This document shows, piece after piece, positions 36,171-46,503 of a stretch of DNA of 64,000 nucleotides. Numbering within the stretch: position 1 is the stretch's first letter; each line of letters begins with the position of its first letter. The DNA is from CAWAND01 sp963727915 (GTDB taxonomy: Bacteria; Chloroflexota; Anaerolineae; Anaerolineales; E44-bin32). Where the stretch lies: assembly GCA_963727915.1 (NCBI GenBank), contig CAVSID010000007.1, forward strand, positions 26,683-90,682, in the 5' to 3' direction. Position numbers and translations under genes: made by a program. The notes beneath the pieces are model-generated. The model was not told the DNA's origin, did not search any database, and worked only from the letters and a program-made list of their open reading frames with translations.

Positions 36171-37164
36171 ATGCCACGCAGTCTCAGCCTGGGCAAGGCC
36201 CGGGGTCTCCAAGAATTGGCCAACGCCAATGGATTATTCACCATCACGGCGCTCGATCACCGGGGATCGCTCCGGAGAGCCCTGCGCCCCGACGATCCGA
36301 AGTCGGTCGATTTCGACACCATGGCCGAATACAAAGTCAAGCTGCTTCGCCACCTTGGCCCCCATTCCAGCGCCATCCTGATCGACCCGATCTACGGCGC
36401 CGCCCGCGCCCTGGCTGGGGGACATATCTCCGGCAAACAGGGGTTCTTGGTCAGCCTGGAAGCCACCGGCTATGACGACGCCGACGGCGACCGGGTCAGC
36501 TCGACGGCCGATGGTTGGGGCGTCGAAAAGATCAAGCGCATGGGCGCATCCGCCGTCAAGCTGCTCCTGTTCTACAATCCGGGCAGTTCGACCGCCAGCC
36601 AACAGGAAGACTACATGGCCAAAGCGGCCGAAGAGTGCAAGTCATATGACATCGCCTTCCTGGTCGAGCCAATGACCTATCACATCGTTGGCGGGCCGAA
36701 GAAGGGGACGGCAGAGTTCGCCAAGCTCAAACCCGAGATGGTGATCGAGACGGCCCGCAGGCTTTGTCCGCTGGGGATGGACGTCCTGAAGGCAGAATTC
36801 CCCGATGACCCGGATCACGAGACCGACGAGGCAGCGATGGCCGAGCACTGTCGTCAGCTGACCGAAGCGGCGGGCATTCCGTGGGTGCTGCTGAGTGCCG
36901 GCGTCGGCTATGACACCTTCGAGACACAGACCCGCCTCGCCTGCGAGAACGGCGCCAGCGGCTTTCTTGCCGGCCGGGCGATTTGGCAGGAGGCCCCCGG
37001 GTTGCCGGAGGCCGCGCAAGACGAGTTCCTGGCGACCACGTCGGTGAAGCGCCTTGAAGACCCTCACCGAGATCGCGGACAAAAGCGGCCGGCCGTGGAC
37101 CGACCTCTGCGCTTCCGAGCTGGCCGCCATCGACGCCCGGGAAGGCTGGCAAGAACGCTACTAG
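36171..37164 (+). CDS. Class I aldolase of the LacD/YihT type (one frameshift)
   Basis: AGGAGG lies six bases before ATG. Residues 1 to about 292 read in one frame. A slip near 37047 then restores a tail reading TLTEIADKSGRPWTDLCASE and GWQERY, ending at TAG 37164 (about 331 residues), just before a strong terminator. The protein has TALDHRGSLRRAL (27-38), AILIDPIYGAARAL and DVLKAEFP with Lys207, at the position of the Schiff-base lysine of tagatose-1,6-bisphosphate aldolase. Candidates are tagatose-bisphosphate or sulfofructose-phosphate cleavage to DHAP and an aldehyde. The substrate cannot be decided, and no kinase or isomerase is next to it. A perfect palindromic site lies upstream. Confidence 0.85.
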
Positions 37165-37190
37165 GCCTGACAACCAACGCCAGAACCAAG

Positions 37191-37214
37191 AAGACCGCTC
37201 CGCGGAGCGGTCTT
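37191..37214 (+). terminator. Terminator after the aldolase gene
   Basis: AAGACCGCTCCG and its complement form a perfect 24-base palindrome, followed by TTCTTC. It is 26 bases after the aldolase stop and may also serve the convergent acyltransferase. Confidence 0.85.
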
Positions 37215-37259
37215 TTCTTCGTGCCGGAAGCGCCGAAGTGCGAGCGCGGACGGCCGAAC

Positions 37260-38164
37260 CTAGACTTTCGGGCAAGACCTGCGGCCAGACCGGGAAGAAC
37301 ATCAGCCACTCGGCCGGATGGTCACGGATGTAGCCCTCGAGCACGTCAATCACCTTTTGGGCCAGGGCCAGTGCCGCCTTGGGGCCGGGAAGCGTCGTGG
37401 GCGGCTCCAGCGGCGGCGGACCGATCATCCGGTAACCTCCCTGGCCATCGTCCAGGGTCACACCGGGCTGAACCACGGCCCCTGTCTTGACCGCCAGGCG
37501 GCGTGGCCAATCGGCAATCGGGCCTGGCGGCCGAAAAACCGCAGCAGCTCGCCTTGCGAGTCCGGGCGATCCACGCCGGTCAGGGCCAGGCCTCCGGCCT
37601 GCAGACGACGGAGCGCCTCGCGCAGCGAGGCCACGGCGATCAGGGCTGACTCCAGGCCATAGTGCCGGCGGATGGCGTTGTCGGCCCTGTAGCTGCCGTG
37701 CGGATCGCGGTACGAGAGCACGAGGGGGGACAGGTTGTGGCGGAGCAAGGTGTAGAACGCCAGATCGAAATTCCCCATGTGGGCGGACGCCAGCACCACG
37801 CCCTTGCCGGACCGCTTGGCTTGATTGATCCCGTACTCAAGTTCCGGGTCAAGCCGGCAGGCGCTTTGAAGTTCAATTCGTCCGTGGGAAAGGGCCCGAT
37901 AGAACGCCAGATAGCCCCGGGCGGCGTAGCGAGTGACCTCAACGACCGCCCGCTCAAGGTCTGGGATGCGCATACGGGAGCCCGCGGGCCACGGCCTGGT
38001 TGGCCCGAATGGCATGCACAACGGGTGAATCTCATCCCACGCGTGGCGGCCAGCGCCAAGCCGTCGGCGACGCCCGTCGCCCAAGATCTCGGCAGAACCC
38101 TGGCGAGCAACACGCCCAACGGCGGGCCTACCCGGCTGTTCACCAAAGATATGACTGGATTCAT
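37260..38164 (-). CDS. LpxL/HtrB-family lysophospholipid acyltransferase (several frameshifts)
   Basis: ATG 38164 has GGGAGG six bases upstream. The frame changes near 38035, 37985, 37475 and 37280. Read through, the protein gives NPVISLVNSRVGPPLG, then VVHAIRANQAVARGLP, IPDLERAVVEVTRYAARGYL, the catalytic HX4D motif in ASAHMGNFDLAFYTLL, and GVDRPD. The C-terminus WLMFFPVW matches the family. The likely stop is TAG 37260-37262. LpxL acylates lipid A in diderms, while actinobacterial PatA relatives acylate PI-mannosides. Which applies here is unknown. Confidence 0.82.
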
Positions 38165-38261
38165 GGCCATCCTCCCATCACAACGGCGGGCGAAGCCAGC
38201 CTCGACCACTCGCCTAGCCGCTGTTATCTCAAGTCTACATGAAACGTCAAGCGGCGAGGGG

Positions 38262-39443
38262 CTACTGAACCCCCTGCCCGGTGCCTTCCAACGCACCCCA
38301 GATGATGACTCTGCCATACCCACCGGCAGCCGCCAGCCAACGGCCATCGGGCGAGATGGCCAGGTCGCCCAGATCGTGTCCTGGTCACTCATGGCCCCCA
38401 GCAGGATCGCCGTCCGACGTTCGCCAGTAATACAGCTGACCGTCTCGGCCTGCGCCTACCAGGACCTGACCATCGGGCGTATAGGCCACAGCATTGACCC
38501 AGTCGGCCGGGCCGACCATTTTGTACAGCACCTTTCCGTTCGGAAAGCCCCAAATCCAGGCTTCGCCGCGAAGACACGTAAAGCTGGCATCGGAAAGGGC
38601 GCACATGCCGGAGGCCGATCGCCGACCCATCCGGCGAGAACACAGCCGACAGCCCCTGCCCCGCCTGGACCAATCTCGCCGCCTGCGTGCCGTCGGCCAC
38701 GCGCCACACGTGGACCGAACGATCCACGGCCCCGCTGGCCAGCCAGGCGCCGTCGGGAGAGAAGGCAAGCGAGGGCACACTGAACGAATCCGCCTTCCAT
38801 AGCCGAATTTCTTCCGACGTCTTGACATCCCACAGATAGATCACGCCCCCCAAGTCCTCGGCCGCGCCGGCAGCCAGTAAGCTGCCGTCCGGCGAGAAGG
38901 CGACGCTGTTGACCGCACCGCTCATGCTCAGCTGGCCCAACGGCGACAGATCCGAGCCACGCCACAGGCGCACCGACGCATCCCCTTCGGCGGAGGCGAT
39001 GATTGACCCATCCGGCGAGAACGCCACGTCCCAGATGATGCCCGGCTGCTGGTCGCTCACTGCCAGCGGGTCTTTCGAATCCAGCGACCACAGCGCCAGC
39101 CGCAAATCGCTGTCGGCCGGATTGCTGCCTGAGCCGGTGACGAGCAGTTTCGAGTCTGGGCGAGAAGGCGAGTGAACGTACGTTCGTGCCTACCCGAGCC
39201 AGGATGTTGATGGGACGAAGCGAGGTGATATTAGCGGCTGAGATTGGCTCAGGGACCGGCGTGGCCGTCGGCGGGACGGGTGTGTCTGTGGCGCTGTGGC
39301 CATACTGTGGGCGGGGCCGACGACGGGGCGGCTGTCCCCGCCGCGGCTGGCGACGGCTGCCCGGTGAGCTCCGGACCCAAGCCACAGGCCAACGCCCCCA
39401 ATACCAACATCGATCCGACGAACACAACGGCAAGTGATCGCAT
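38262..39443 (-). CDS. WD40-repeat lipoprotein (several frameshifts)
   Basis: ATG 39443 opens a lipoprotein signal (VVFVGSMLVLGALACG). A Thr/Pro linker (DTPVPPTATPVPEP) and a beta-propeller follow, with repeated FSPDGxxLA(S/A)G units such as VAFSPDGSIIASAEGD, VAFSPDGSLLAAGAAED and LAFSPDGAWLASGAVD. Slips are near 39305, 39155, 38610 and 38375. The last blade, DLAISPDGRWLAAAGGYGR, ends in WGALEG and TAG 38262. At least six blades can be counted, so a complete seven-bladed propeller is plausible. It is exported and membrane anchored, and acts as a protein interaction platform. The partner is unknown. Confidence 0.82.
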
Positions 39444-39598
39444 GCACCTCCGCACTGAGCATTGTGCCAAGAATTCGGCCGCATTATCCCATGCCCCGGG
39501 TGGCCTGTCGACGGCAATCTGATCCGCGCTTGCCTCTGGACAACACTTACCGCGGACTGTTACTATCAAGCGCTCTTAATTGCTAAGGGAGATTAACT

Positions 39599-40065
39599 AT
39601 GTCACCGTCAGACGAGTTCGACAAGGCCCTGAGGTGATTGGGTGGCGGTGTTCATGCGCCGATCGATGCATGAATTCATGGATTCCATGAAGGACACCGG
39701 GCTGTCCATGCCCCAGCTGACCACGCTTATCCGGCTGCACTATCACGGACCCTGCCCCATCTCCGGGATCGGCGATGATCTGGGCGTGACGACAGCCGCC
39801 GCCAGCCAGATGGTCGACCGTCTGGTTCACCTGGGGCTGTTGGACCGGACCGAGGCGCCCGGAAGATCGGCGGGTGCGCAACGTCCATCTCACCAAGGCC
39901 GCCACCAAGCTCGTCAGGCGCGCCGTCGAAGCCCGGGTGGGATGGATGCGCGACCTGTCGACCGCTTTGACGGCGGATCAGCAGGCGTCGGTGGTCAAGT
40001 CCATCCGTTATCTCACACAAGCCGCGTTGGCACTCGAATCGGAAAGCCAACCCGTCAGCGTGTGA
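39599..40065 (+). CDS. MarR-family transcriptional regulator (two frameshifts)
   Basis: ATG 39599 follows AAGGGAG at a good distance. Slips near 39635 and 39862 join MSPSDEFDKAL to MRRSMHEFMDSM and then DRTEAP to RVRNVHLTKAATKLV. The middle contains the winged helix-turn-helix (LSMPQLTTLIRL, then ISGIGDDLGVTTAAASQMVDRLVHLGLLDR), and the wing Arg cluster lies at the second slip. About 155 residues. It sits directly ahead of two ABC exporter genes, the usual arrangement of a drug-responsive repressor of its own operon. A short CTTA-N5-TAAG dyad at 39576-39588 could be its operator (weak). Confidence 0.85.
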
Positions 40066-40083
40066 AGCGTCTAAAGGTCACTC

Positions 40084-41994
40084 ATGAACCCACGTATGCG
40101 TAAACCCAAGCTTTCTCCGAAGGGGCTGATGCGCGCCCTGCGCTATCTATGGCACTACCGGGTGGATGCCGGTCTGGCCTACGCCACCTTGCTCCTGGCC
40201 ACCGCAGCGCAGCTTCTCGTGCCTCAAATGGTCCAGAACATGATCGATGCCGTCACCAACGGCCTGATGGCGTACCGCGTGCTCGGGATGCCGGCCGCCG
40301 CTCAGGGCCAGATTGCCCAGAAGCTGGGCCTGACCCTTGAGCAGCTGGCAGCCAATCAGAGCGGCGCTGAGAACGCCCTGTTCTTGGGGGCCGGCCTGAT
40401 CGTCGTGTTCGCCGTCGTGCAGGGATTGTTCACTTTTTCACAAGCCTTCATGGGCCAGCGCGCCTCTCAGGGCGTGGCCTTCGACATGCGCAATGACCTG
40501 TTCGCCAAGGTTCAACGGCTGTCGTTCAGCTACCACGACCGCAATCAGACCGGGCAGCTGATGGTGCGTGCCACGGACGATGTGGAGAAGGTGCGCACGT
40601 TCATCGGCCAGGGCCTGCTGATGGCAGTGCAGTCCATCGTGCTGATGGGCGGCACCCTGCTGATCCTGTTCCTGACCAACGTCCAGCTGACGCTGGTGAT
40701 TCTGCCCATCCTTCCGGTGGCCTTCGTCCTTTTCATGGTCTTCAACATGGTCGTGCGGCCGATGTTCATGGAGGTCCAGCGACGCCTGTCGGCCATGAAC
40801 GCCATCCTTCAGGAGAACGTCGCCGGCGTGCGCGTGGTCAAGGCGTTCAGCCGCGAGCCGGAGCAGATAAAGCGCTTCGATGATTCGGCCGACCATTTCA
40901 TGCGCCAGATGCTGACCGTGATGAAGGTGATGACTTTCCTCATGCCGACCATCTTCCTGATGGCCAACCTGGGGCAGGCGCTGATCCTCTACTACGGCGG
41001 CAACCAGATCATTGCCAATCAGCTCACGCTGGGCGAGTGGCAGAAGTTCAGTTTGTATCTGGTGTTCGTCTTCTTCCCGGTCGGTCAGCTGGGGTTCATC
41101 ATCACCCAGATGTCACAGGCATCGGCATCGGCCAGCCGCATCTTCGAGATTATGGACGCCGAAAGCGAGCTGGTCGAGGTGGAAGGCGCCCCGGATCTGC
41201 CTCCGGTCAAGGGTCGGGTCGCCTTTGACCACGTCACCTTCCGCTACCTGGGCAGCGAAACACCGGTGCTCAACGACGTGAGCATGACCGCCGAGCCGGG
41301 GCAGACCATTGCCCTGCTGGGGATGACCGGGTCGGGCAAGTCGACGATCATCAACTTGATCCCGCGCTTCTATGACCCGTCCGAAGGCGCCGTGCTGATC
41401 GACGGACATGATCTGCGGCAGGTGACCCTGGATTCGATCCGCCGGCAGATCGGAATTGTGCTGCAGGAGACCACTCTCTTTACCGGCACTATCCGCGACA
41501 ACATCGCCTATGGCAGACCTGACGCCACCCAGGAGGATGTCGTCCGGGCCGCCCAGGCAGCCGCAGCCCACGAGTTCATCTTGGAGTTCCCGGAAGGCTA
41601 TGACACCCACGTAGGCGAGCGCGGCACGACCCTGTCCGGCGGTCAGAAGCAGCGCATCGCGATCGCGCGCGCCCTGCTGCTCGACCCTCGCATTTTGATC
41701 CTGGACGACTCGACATCCAACGTCGACCTGCAGACCGAGTATGAAATCCAGAAGGCGCTCGACCGGTTGATGCTTGGGCGCACCAGTTTCGTGATCGCCC
41801 AGCGCATCAGCACCGTGCTCAACGCCGACAACATCCTGGTGCTCGATAAGGCACAGATCGCCGCCCAGGGAACGCACGAGGAACTGCTCGAAACGAGCGA
41901 GATCTACGCCGAAATCTACCACTCGCAGTTGATGGAGGACGCCGAGGTCGAATCGATCATCGAGCCGGCTCTCTCCGCACCACCGGAGGCATAG
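40084..41994 (+). CDS. ABC exporter half-transporter, degenerate-site subunit
   Basis: 636 residues with six membrane helices and one NBD. The loop between helices 1 and 2 is extended by about 45 residues. The NBD has Walker A GMTGSGKST and signature LSGGQKQRIAIARA. After Walker B it carries Asp instead of the catalytic Glu (LILDDSTSNVD), and the switch His is replaced by Gln (VIAQRIST). This pair of changes marks the degenerate ATPase site of heterodimeric exporters such as TM287/288. The partner is the next gene, three bases away, and the MarR gene lies 19 bases upstream. Likely exports drugs or lipids. Confidence 0.94.
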   Translation: MNPRMRKPKLSPKGLMRALRYLWHYRVDAGLAYATLLLATAAQLLVPQMVQNMIDAVTNGLMAYRVLGMPAAAQGQIAQKLGLTLEQLAANQSGAENALFLGAGLIVVFAVVQGLFTFSQAFMGQRASQGVAFDMRNDLFAKVQRLSFSYHDRNQTGQLMVRATDDVEKVRTFIGQGLLMAVQSIVLMGGTLLILFLTNVQLTLVILPILPVAFVLFMVFNMVVRPMFMEVQRRLSAMNAILQENVAGVRVVKAFSREPEQIKRFDDSADHFMRQMLTVMKVMTFLMPTIFLMANLGQALILYYGGNQIIANQLTLGEWQKFSLYLVFVFFPVGQLGFIITQMSQASASASRIFEIMDAESELVEVEGAPDLPPVKGRVAFDHVTFRYLGSETPVLNDVSMTAEPGQTIALLGMTGSGKSTIINLIPRFYDPSEGAVLIDGHDLRQVTLDSIRRQIGIVLQETTLFTGTIRDNIAYGRPDATQEDVVRAAQAAAAHEFILEFPEGYDTHVGERGTTLSGGQKQRIAIARALLLDPRILILDDSTSNVDLQTEYEIQKALDRLMLGRTSFVIAQRISTVLNADNILVLDKAQIAAQGTHEELLETSEIYAEIYHSQLMEDAEVESIIEPALSAPPEA

Positions 41995-41996
41995 CC

Positions 41997-43983
41997 ATGT
42001 TTCACGGTCCCGACCGAGCACTCGGTGTCGAAAGCCAGAAGGCCAAAGACGTCGGGCAAACCTTGCGCCGCTTCATCGGCTACTTCAGGCCCTACTGGCT
42101 GCAGTACCTTCTCGTCCTGGTTCTGATGATCATCGGCACGTGGAGCCAAGTGCAGGCCCCCGAGCTGATGGGCCAGGCCGTCGACTGCTATCTCACCCCG
42201 GCCGCCAGTCAAAGCGTGTCTGGTCCGTTGGGAGATTTGTTTGGCGGCGCCGCCGCGCTGGGCAGCGGCGTGTCCTCCGGAGCCAACAGCAATTGCTGGT
42301 TCGCTCAGCCCCAGCCCAGCTGGACCCAGGCCGACTACGCGTCGGGCCTGACCCGTCTCCTGCTGACACTGGTCGGCATCTATCTGCTCGGCTCGGCCAG
42401 CACCGGCATGATGTTCTACTTCATGACCTGGTCCGGCCAGCACGTCATCCGCCGGCTGAGGACGGAGGTCTTCGACAAGATCATGCGCCTGTCGATTGGC
42501 TACCACGTCGAGCATGAGGCGGGCGATCTGATGTCGCGCATCACCAATGACGCCGACACGATCCAACAGGGAATGAGCTTCGCCCTGGTGCAGGTGCTGA
42601 GTGGGGCCATGCTGATCGTTTGGGTTTCCATCAGCATGCTGCGCCTCAGCCTGGCTTACGCCGGCGTGGCGCTTGTCATGCTGCCCTTCATGGTCATCGC
42701 TACGTCCTGGTTCTCCGGCCAGGCACGCCGCGAATTCCGGCGCACACGCCTCGAGATGGGCAATGTCAACGCCGAGCTCCAGGAGAGCATCTCGGGCGTG
42801 CGCGAAGCGCAAGCGTTCAGCCGGGAGGATGAGAATATCTCCAGCTTCCGGGCGATCAACGCCGCCAACCGGGACGCCAACATCCGGGCGGTGGCTTACA
42901 CCTCGGCGCTCTCACCCACGTTGCAGTCTCTGGGATTTGTGGCCATGATGCTGGTGACGGTCACTGGCGGCCTGACCCTGCTGCGGGGCACAACTTTCTT
43001 CGGGACGGTGATGTCGTTTGGGCTGATGGTGACGTTCATCGGCCTGGTGCAGCGCTTCAACCAACCGGTGCAGCAAATATCCGTCTTGTGGACCAACATC
43101 CAGAGCGCCATCGCCGGTGGGGAGCGGATCTTCGGCCTGATGGACGTCGAGATCGACGTTCAAGATGAGCCGGATGCCGTCGAGATGCCGCCCATCCAAG
43201 GACGGGTGACGTTCAAGGACGTATGGGCTGAATACAAGACCGGCGAACCCGTCCTCAAGGGCGTCAACCTGACCGCCGAGCCTGGACAGACTGTGGCCAT
43301 CGTCGGACCCACCGGCGCGGGCAAGACGACGATTATCAACCTCATCCCCCGCTTCTACGACGTCACACGCGGCGAGGTGCTGATCGACGGGCACGACGTC
43401 CGCGCCGTCACGTCAGCCAGCCTGCGGCGGCAGATCGCTGTCGTGCTCCAGGACAGCTTCCTGTTCAGCGCCTCGATCATGGACAACATTCGCTTCGGCC
43501 GGCCGGAGGCCTCGGACGACGAGGTGAAGGCCGCCGCTAAATTGGCGCGCGCCGACAGCTTCATCGGCCGGCTCTCGGAGGGCTATCAGACCGTCTTGGG
43601 TGAGCGCGGCGGCGGCTTGAGCCAGGGGCAGCGCCAGCTGCTGGCCATCGCACGGGCGGCACTCGCCGAGCCCAGGATACTCGATCCTCGATGAAGCCAC
43701 CTCGAGCGTGGACACCCGCACCGAGCGGTTGATACAATCAGCCCTGGAGGAGCTCTTGAAGGGGCGGACCAGCTTCGTGGTGGCCCACCGCCTGAGCACC
43801 ATTCGCAACGCTGACAAAGTCCTGGTGATAGATCAAGGCGAGATCATCGAGCGCGGCACGCACGATGAGTTGATGGCCGCCCGCGGTTTCTACTACGATC
43901 TGTATATGAGCCAGTTCCGGCGCCAGGCGACCAGCGAAGACGGCAGATCGGGGGCTTCCCAGGCCCTGCCCACGCCCGCATAA
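41997..43983 (+). CDS. ABC exporter half-transporter, consensus-site subunit (one frameshift)
   Basis: Six helices with an extracellular insert of about 55 residues after helix 1 (includes SNCWFAQPQPSWTQ). The NBD has Walker A GPTGAGKTT and a signature reading LSQGQRQLLAIARA, the altered signature found opposite the degenerate site in TM288-type partners. One extra base near 43683 splits RILILDEATSSVDTRTE. Once it is removed the catalytic Glu and switch His (VVAHRLST) are normal and the protein is 661 residues. It forms a heterodimer with the preceding half-transporter. Confidence 0.94.
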
Positions 43984-43993
43984 GCCGGAATCG

Positions 43994-44061
43994 GGGTGGC
44001 GGCCGCGTCGCCACCCTTGACCGCCGATTGTTCTGCGGGGGCGTTCTTTGAGAACGCCCCC
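43994..44061 (+). terminator. Double hairpin ending the MarR-ABC operon
   Basis: First stem GGGTGGCG with CGCCACCC (43994-44016); second stem GGGGGCGTTCT with AGAACGCCCCC (44037-44061, three-base loop). Both lie between the ABC stop and the PIG-L gene. Confidence 0.75.
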
Positions 44062-44095
44062 CTTACCGTTGATTTATCGAGGAGGTCATGCCGAG

Positions 44096-44863
44096 ATGTC
44101 CGATTTCTACGTTCCCGAGAGCGTCCTAGCCGTCTTTGCGCATCCAGATGACATCGAGTTTTCTTGTGCCGGCACACTGGCACGCTGGGCCCAGGCAGGC
44201 AGCCGCATCCGCTATGTGGTCTGCACCAGCGGCCAGGTCGGCATTCGCAACAGCCAGACCAGCCCCGAACAGGCCAAAGAGATCCGAGAGTCCGAGCAGC
44301 GCAGGGCGGCCGAGATCGCTGGCGCCGAGGACGTCGTGTTCCTCGGGGAGCGGGACGGCATCCTTGTAGCCGATCTCGAGCTGCGCAAGAAGATCGTGCG
44401 CGAAATCCGCCGCTTCCGCCCCGAGGTGCTGGTCTGCCCTGATCCAACAGTGGTCTTCGCCAACGAAAACTACATCAACCATCCCGACCATCGGGCAGCC
44501 GGATTGGCATCGCTGGAAGCCGTCTTCCCGGCCGCCGGGCAGCCGAATGTGTTTGAAGAGCTCGCCGAGGAAGGCGTGAAAGCCCACAAGACGCGCAAGG
44601 TCTACGTCAGCTCCTTCTCCCTTGGAGACACCTGGGTCAACATCACCGACACCATCGATATCAAAGTGGCGGCGCTCAAGGCGCATGAAAGCCAGATGAA
44701 GGAGATGCAAGAACTAGGCAGCTGGGACGCCGCGCAGCAGATCCGGGAATGGGCTGCCGAAAACGGCAAGGGCAAAGAAATGGCCTTTGCCGAAGTCTTC
44801 AAGGTCGTCACGCTCGAAAACGACGAATGGTGGCAATCTCACAAGGGGCAAGTGGAGAGCTAG
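44096..44863 (+). CDS. PIG-L/LmbE-family deacetylase
   Basis: ATG 44096 is about ten bases after AGGAGG; an upstream in-frame extension passes through the hairpin region. The 255-residue protein has the metal and catalytic motif FAHPDDIEFSCAG (30-42) and HPDHRAAG (second metal ligand). This identifies a zinc N-deacetylase of the LmbE group (targets include GlcNAc-inositol, bacillithiol/mycothiol precursors and chitobiose). The substrate is unknown. It is separated from the ABC operon by strong hairpins and is probably monocistronic. Confidence 0.92.
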   Translation: MSDFYVPESVLAVFAHPDDIEFSCAGTLARWAQAGSRIRYVVCTSGQVGIRNSQTSPEQAKEIRESEQRRAAEIAGAEDVVFLGERDGILVADLELRKKIVREIRRFRPEVLVCPDPTVVFANENYINHPDHRAAGLASLEAVFPAAGQPNVFEELAEEGVKAHKTRKVYVSSFSLGDTWVNITDTIDIKVAALKAHESQMKEMQELGSWDAAQQIREWAAENGKGKEMAFAEVFKVVTLENDEWWQSHKGQVES

Positions 44864-44954
44864 CTTTCGGGCAGGGGCCCTAAGCCCAGAGCCATAGGAC
44901 CCTGCATTGCACGACCTAGCGGCAATGCACTTCAAGCCTGCAATCCAAACCGGT

Positions 44955-44972
44955 TTGTGAAGCCGTTCACAG
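44955..44972. promoter_or_regulatory. Rex/CRP-like palindrome, site 5 (one mismatch)
   Basis: TTGTGAA-GCCG-TTCACAG lies between the convergent PIG-L and MATE-like genes, 17 bases from the stop of the latter. Confidence 0.45.
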
Positions 44973-44989
44973 ATACAGCGGGACGCGCC

Positions 44990-46372
44990 TCAACCCCCCA
45001 CAAGATCCGCCTGTGTGAAGGCGATCGGCTCGTCATCCCGCACCATAACCGCACGCATCGTCCCCCGACTGCGCAGCCACAACCAGAGGGTCTGCGCCAC
45101 GCCCCCAGCGTCAAACGCCAGCCAAGTTATTAGGAGTCCCGTCCACCGGCCGAACACCACACCCACTGCAAGGACAATGGCGCTCAAAGCCAGGCCGATC
45201 GCCACCGCTTCGGTCACCGGCCGGGTTCGGCGAGTGTTGACCAAAGTGCCCTGGAACCAGCTCTGCAGGACGGTCAAGGCAGGCACGGGAACAGCGAACC
45301 ATAGAGCCGCCGATGCCAACTTGGCCAAGGATGGTGGCAGGGCCGATACGGATCCAAACCAGAAGCCCGAAAGGGGCGTTCCGGCGATCAACAGGACCAA
45401 CCCGATCGAGACTCCGACCAGCACGGCCGAGAAGCGCTGCAAGGTTCGGGTTGAACGAGGCTCGTCAAGGAGTGCCACCACCACCTCGTTGTAGGCATTG
45501 CCCATGCTGCGGATCATGAAGATCAGCCCGGATACCACCGGCCAAGCAGCCAGGGATTCCAGGGCCCCCGGCATTCTGCTCAGGGCCGCGCTTCCCATCG
45601 GCTGGATCAGGAGGGTGATCAAGGATGTCATGGCCAGCGGCGTGTAGAAGTTGATGAACCCGCGCAGATCCAGGTCGATGCCCGAATGTTGGGCCGGCTT
45701 GAGTTCGTTCTGCACCACCGGCCGCACGCGCAGCCCGGCGTAAATCGCTTCGCTGATGACGCCCAGGGCTACGGCACAGCCTGCCACCACGATCCCAGGC
45801 ACACTTCCACTGACGAGCCCTGCCGCCAGGACCAGACTGTCGGCCGTCAGGCGAACGGCCGTCCCAATCCCCACCGCCTCCGAATGGCCAAAGCGGATCA
45901 GCACCCCCTGGTTGAATCGGCGATAGGCGATCGACATCGTCCACGGGGTCATCAGCTGGAGCCCGATGCGCGCCGGGCCGACGATTTCTTCCGGCGCTCC
46001 GATCAGCACGCGCACCACGAAGAAGTACAGCGGGGTGAAGGCCACCAGGACGTGGAGCAAGGTGAGCAGCCCCCCGGCCCAGAACATGAACCGGCGCACC
46101 TTGCGATACGTGAGGTAATCCTTGCTCAAAGCCGTCGACGCGGCCAGGAGCATGATGATCGGGGACTCGATGATCAGGGACAGAGGGAAGATCACCCCGC
46201 CCCAAGCCGCCAAGCTCACCTGGGGAAGGGGCAGCCGGGCGACGACCGCGCTCACCGCCGGAAGCTCGATCGCCATCAACAGCCAACTGGCGGCCAGCGG
46301 CCACCAGGTGTGAAAAACACGCCTCATGGGAAGACGGCGAACATTGGTGGACAAGCGAGCGGCCTCTCCCAT
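44990..46372 (-). CDS. Polytopic MATE/MOP-fold-like membrane protein
   Basis: About 460 residues with 11-12 hydrophobic helices and no soluble domain. The pattern (WWPLAASWLLMAIELPAVSA at the start, GLQLMTPWTMSIAYRRFNQG in the middle, a second similar half) resembles the ANKH/MATE branch of the MOP flippase superfamily. The start is uncertain: ATG 46372 is used here, a TTG six codons inside has GGGAGAGG eight bases upstream, and ATGs at 46393 and 46327 are possible. Likely an exporter or flippase; substrate unknown. Confidence 0.78.
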   Translation of the reverse strand: MGEAARLSTNVRRLPMRRVFHTWWPLAASWLLMAIELPAVSAVVARLPLPQVSLAAWGGVIFPLSLIIESPIIMLLAASTALSKDYLTYRKVRRFMFWAGGLLTLLHVLVAFTPLYFFVVRVLIGAPEEIVGPARIGLQLMTPWTMSIAYRRFNQGVLIRFGHSEAVGIGTAVRLTADSLVLAAGLVSGSVPGIVVAGCAVALGVISEAIYAGLRVRPVVQNELKPAQHSGIDLDLRGFINFYTPLAMTSLITLLIQPMGSAALSRMPGALESLAAWPVVSGLIFMIRSMGNAYNEVVVALLDEPRSTRTLQRFSAVLVGVSIGLVLLIAGTPLSGFWFGSVSALPPSLAKLASAALWFAVPVPALTVLQSWFQGTLVNTRRTRPVTEAVAIGLALSAIVLAVGVVFGRWTGLLITWLAFDAGGVAQTLWLWLRSRGTMRAVMVRDDEPIAFTQADLVGG

Positions 46373-46503
46373 CTGCCGTGTGGGAGCACGCATTATAGCC
46401 GCTCGCCGCCCCCGCCGCCCCGGGTTTCTGTGCCATAATGGCGGGCAGCCGAGCGGGAGGCAATCTCCCCCCACCAGTCCACAGCAGGATGGAGCGCATC
46501 AAT

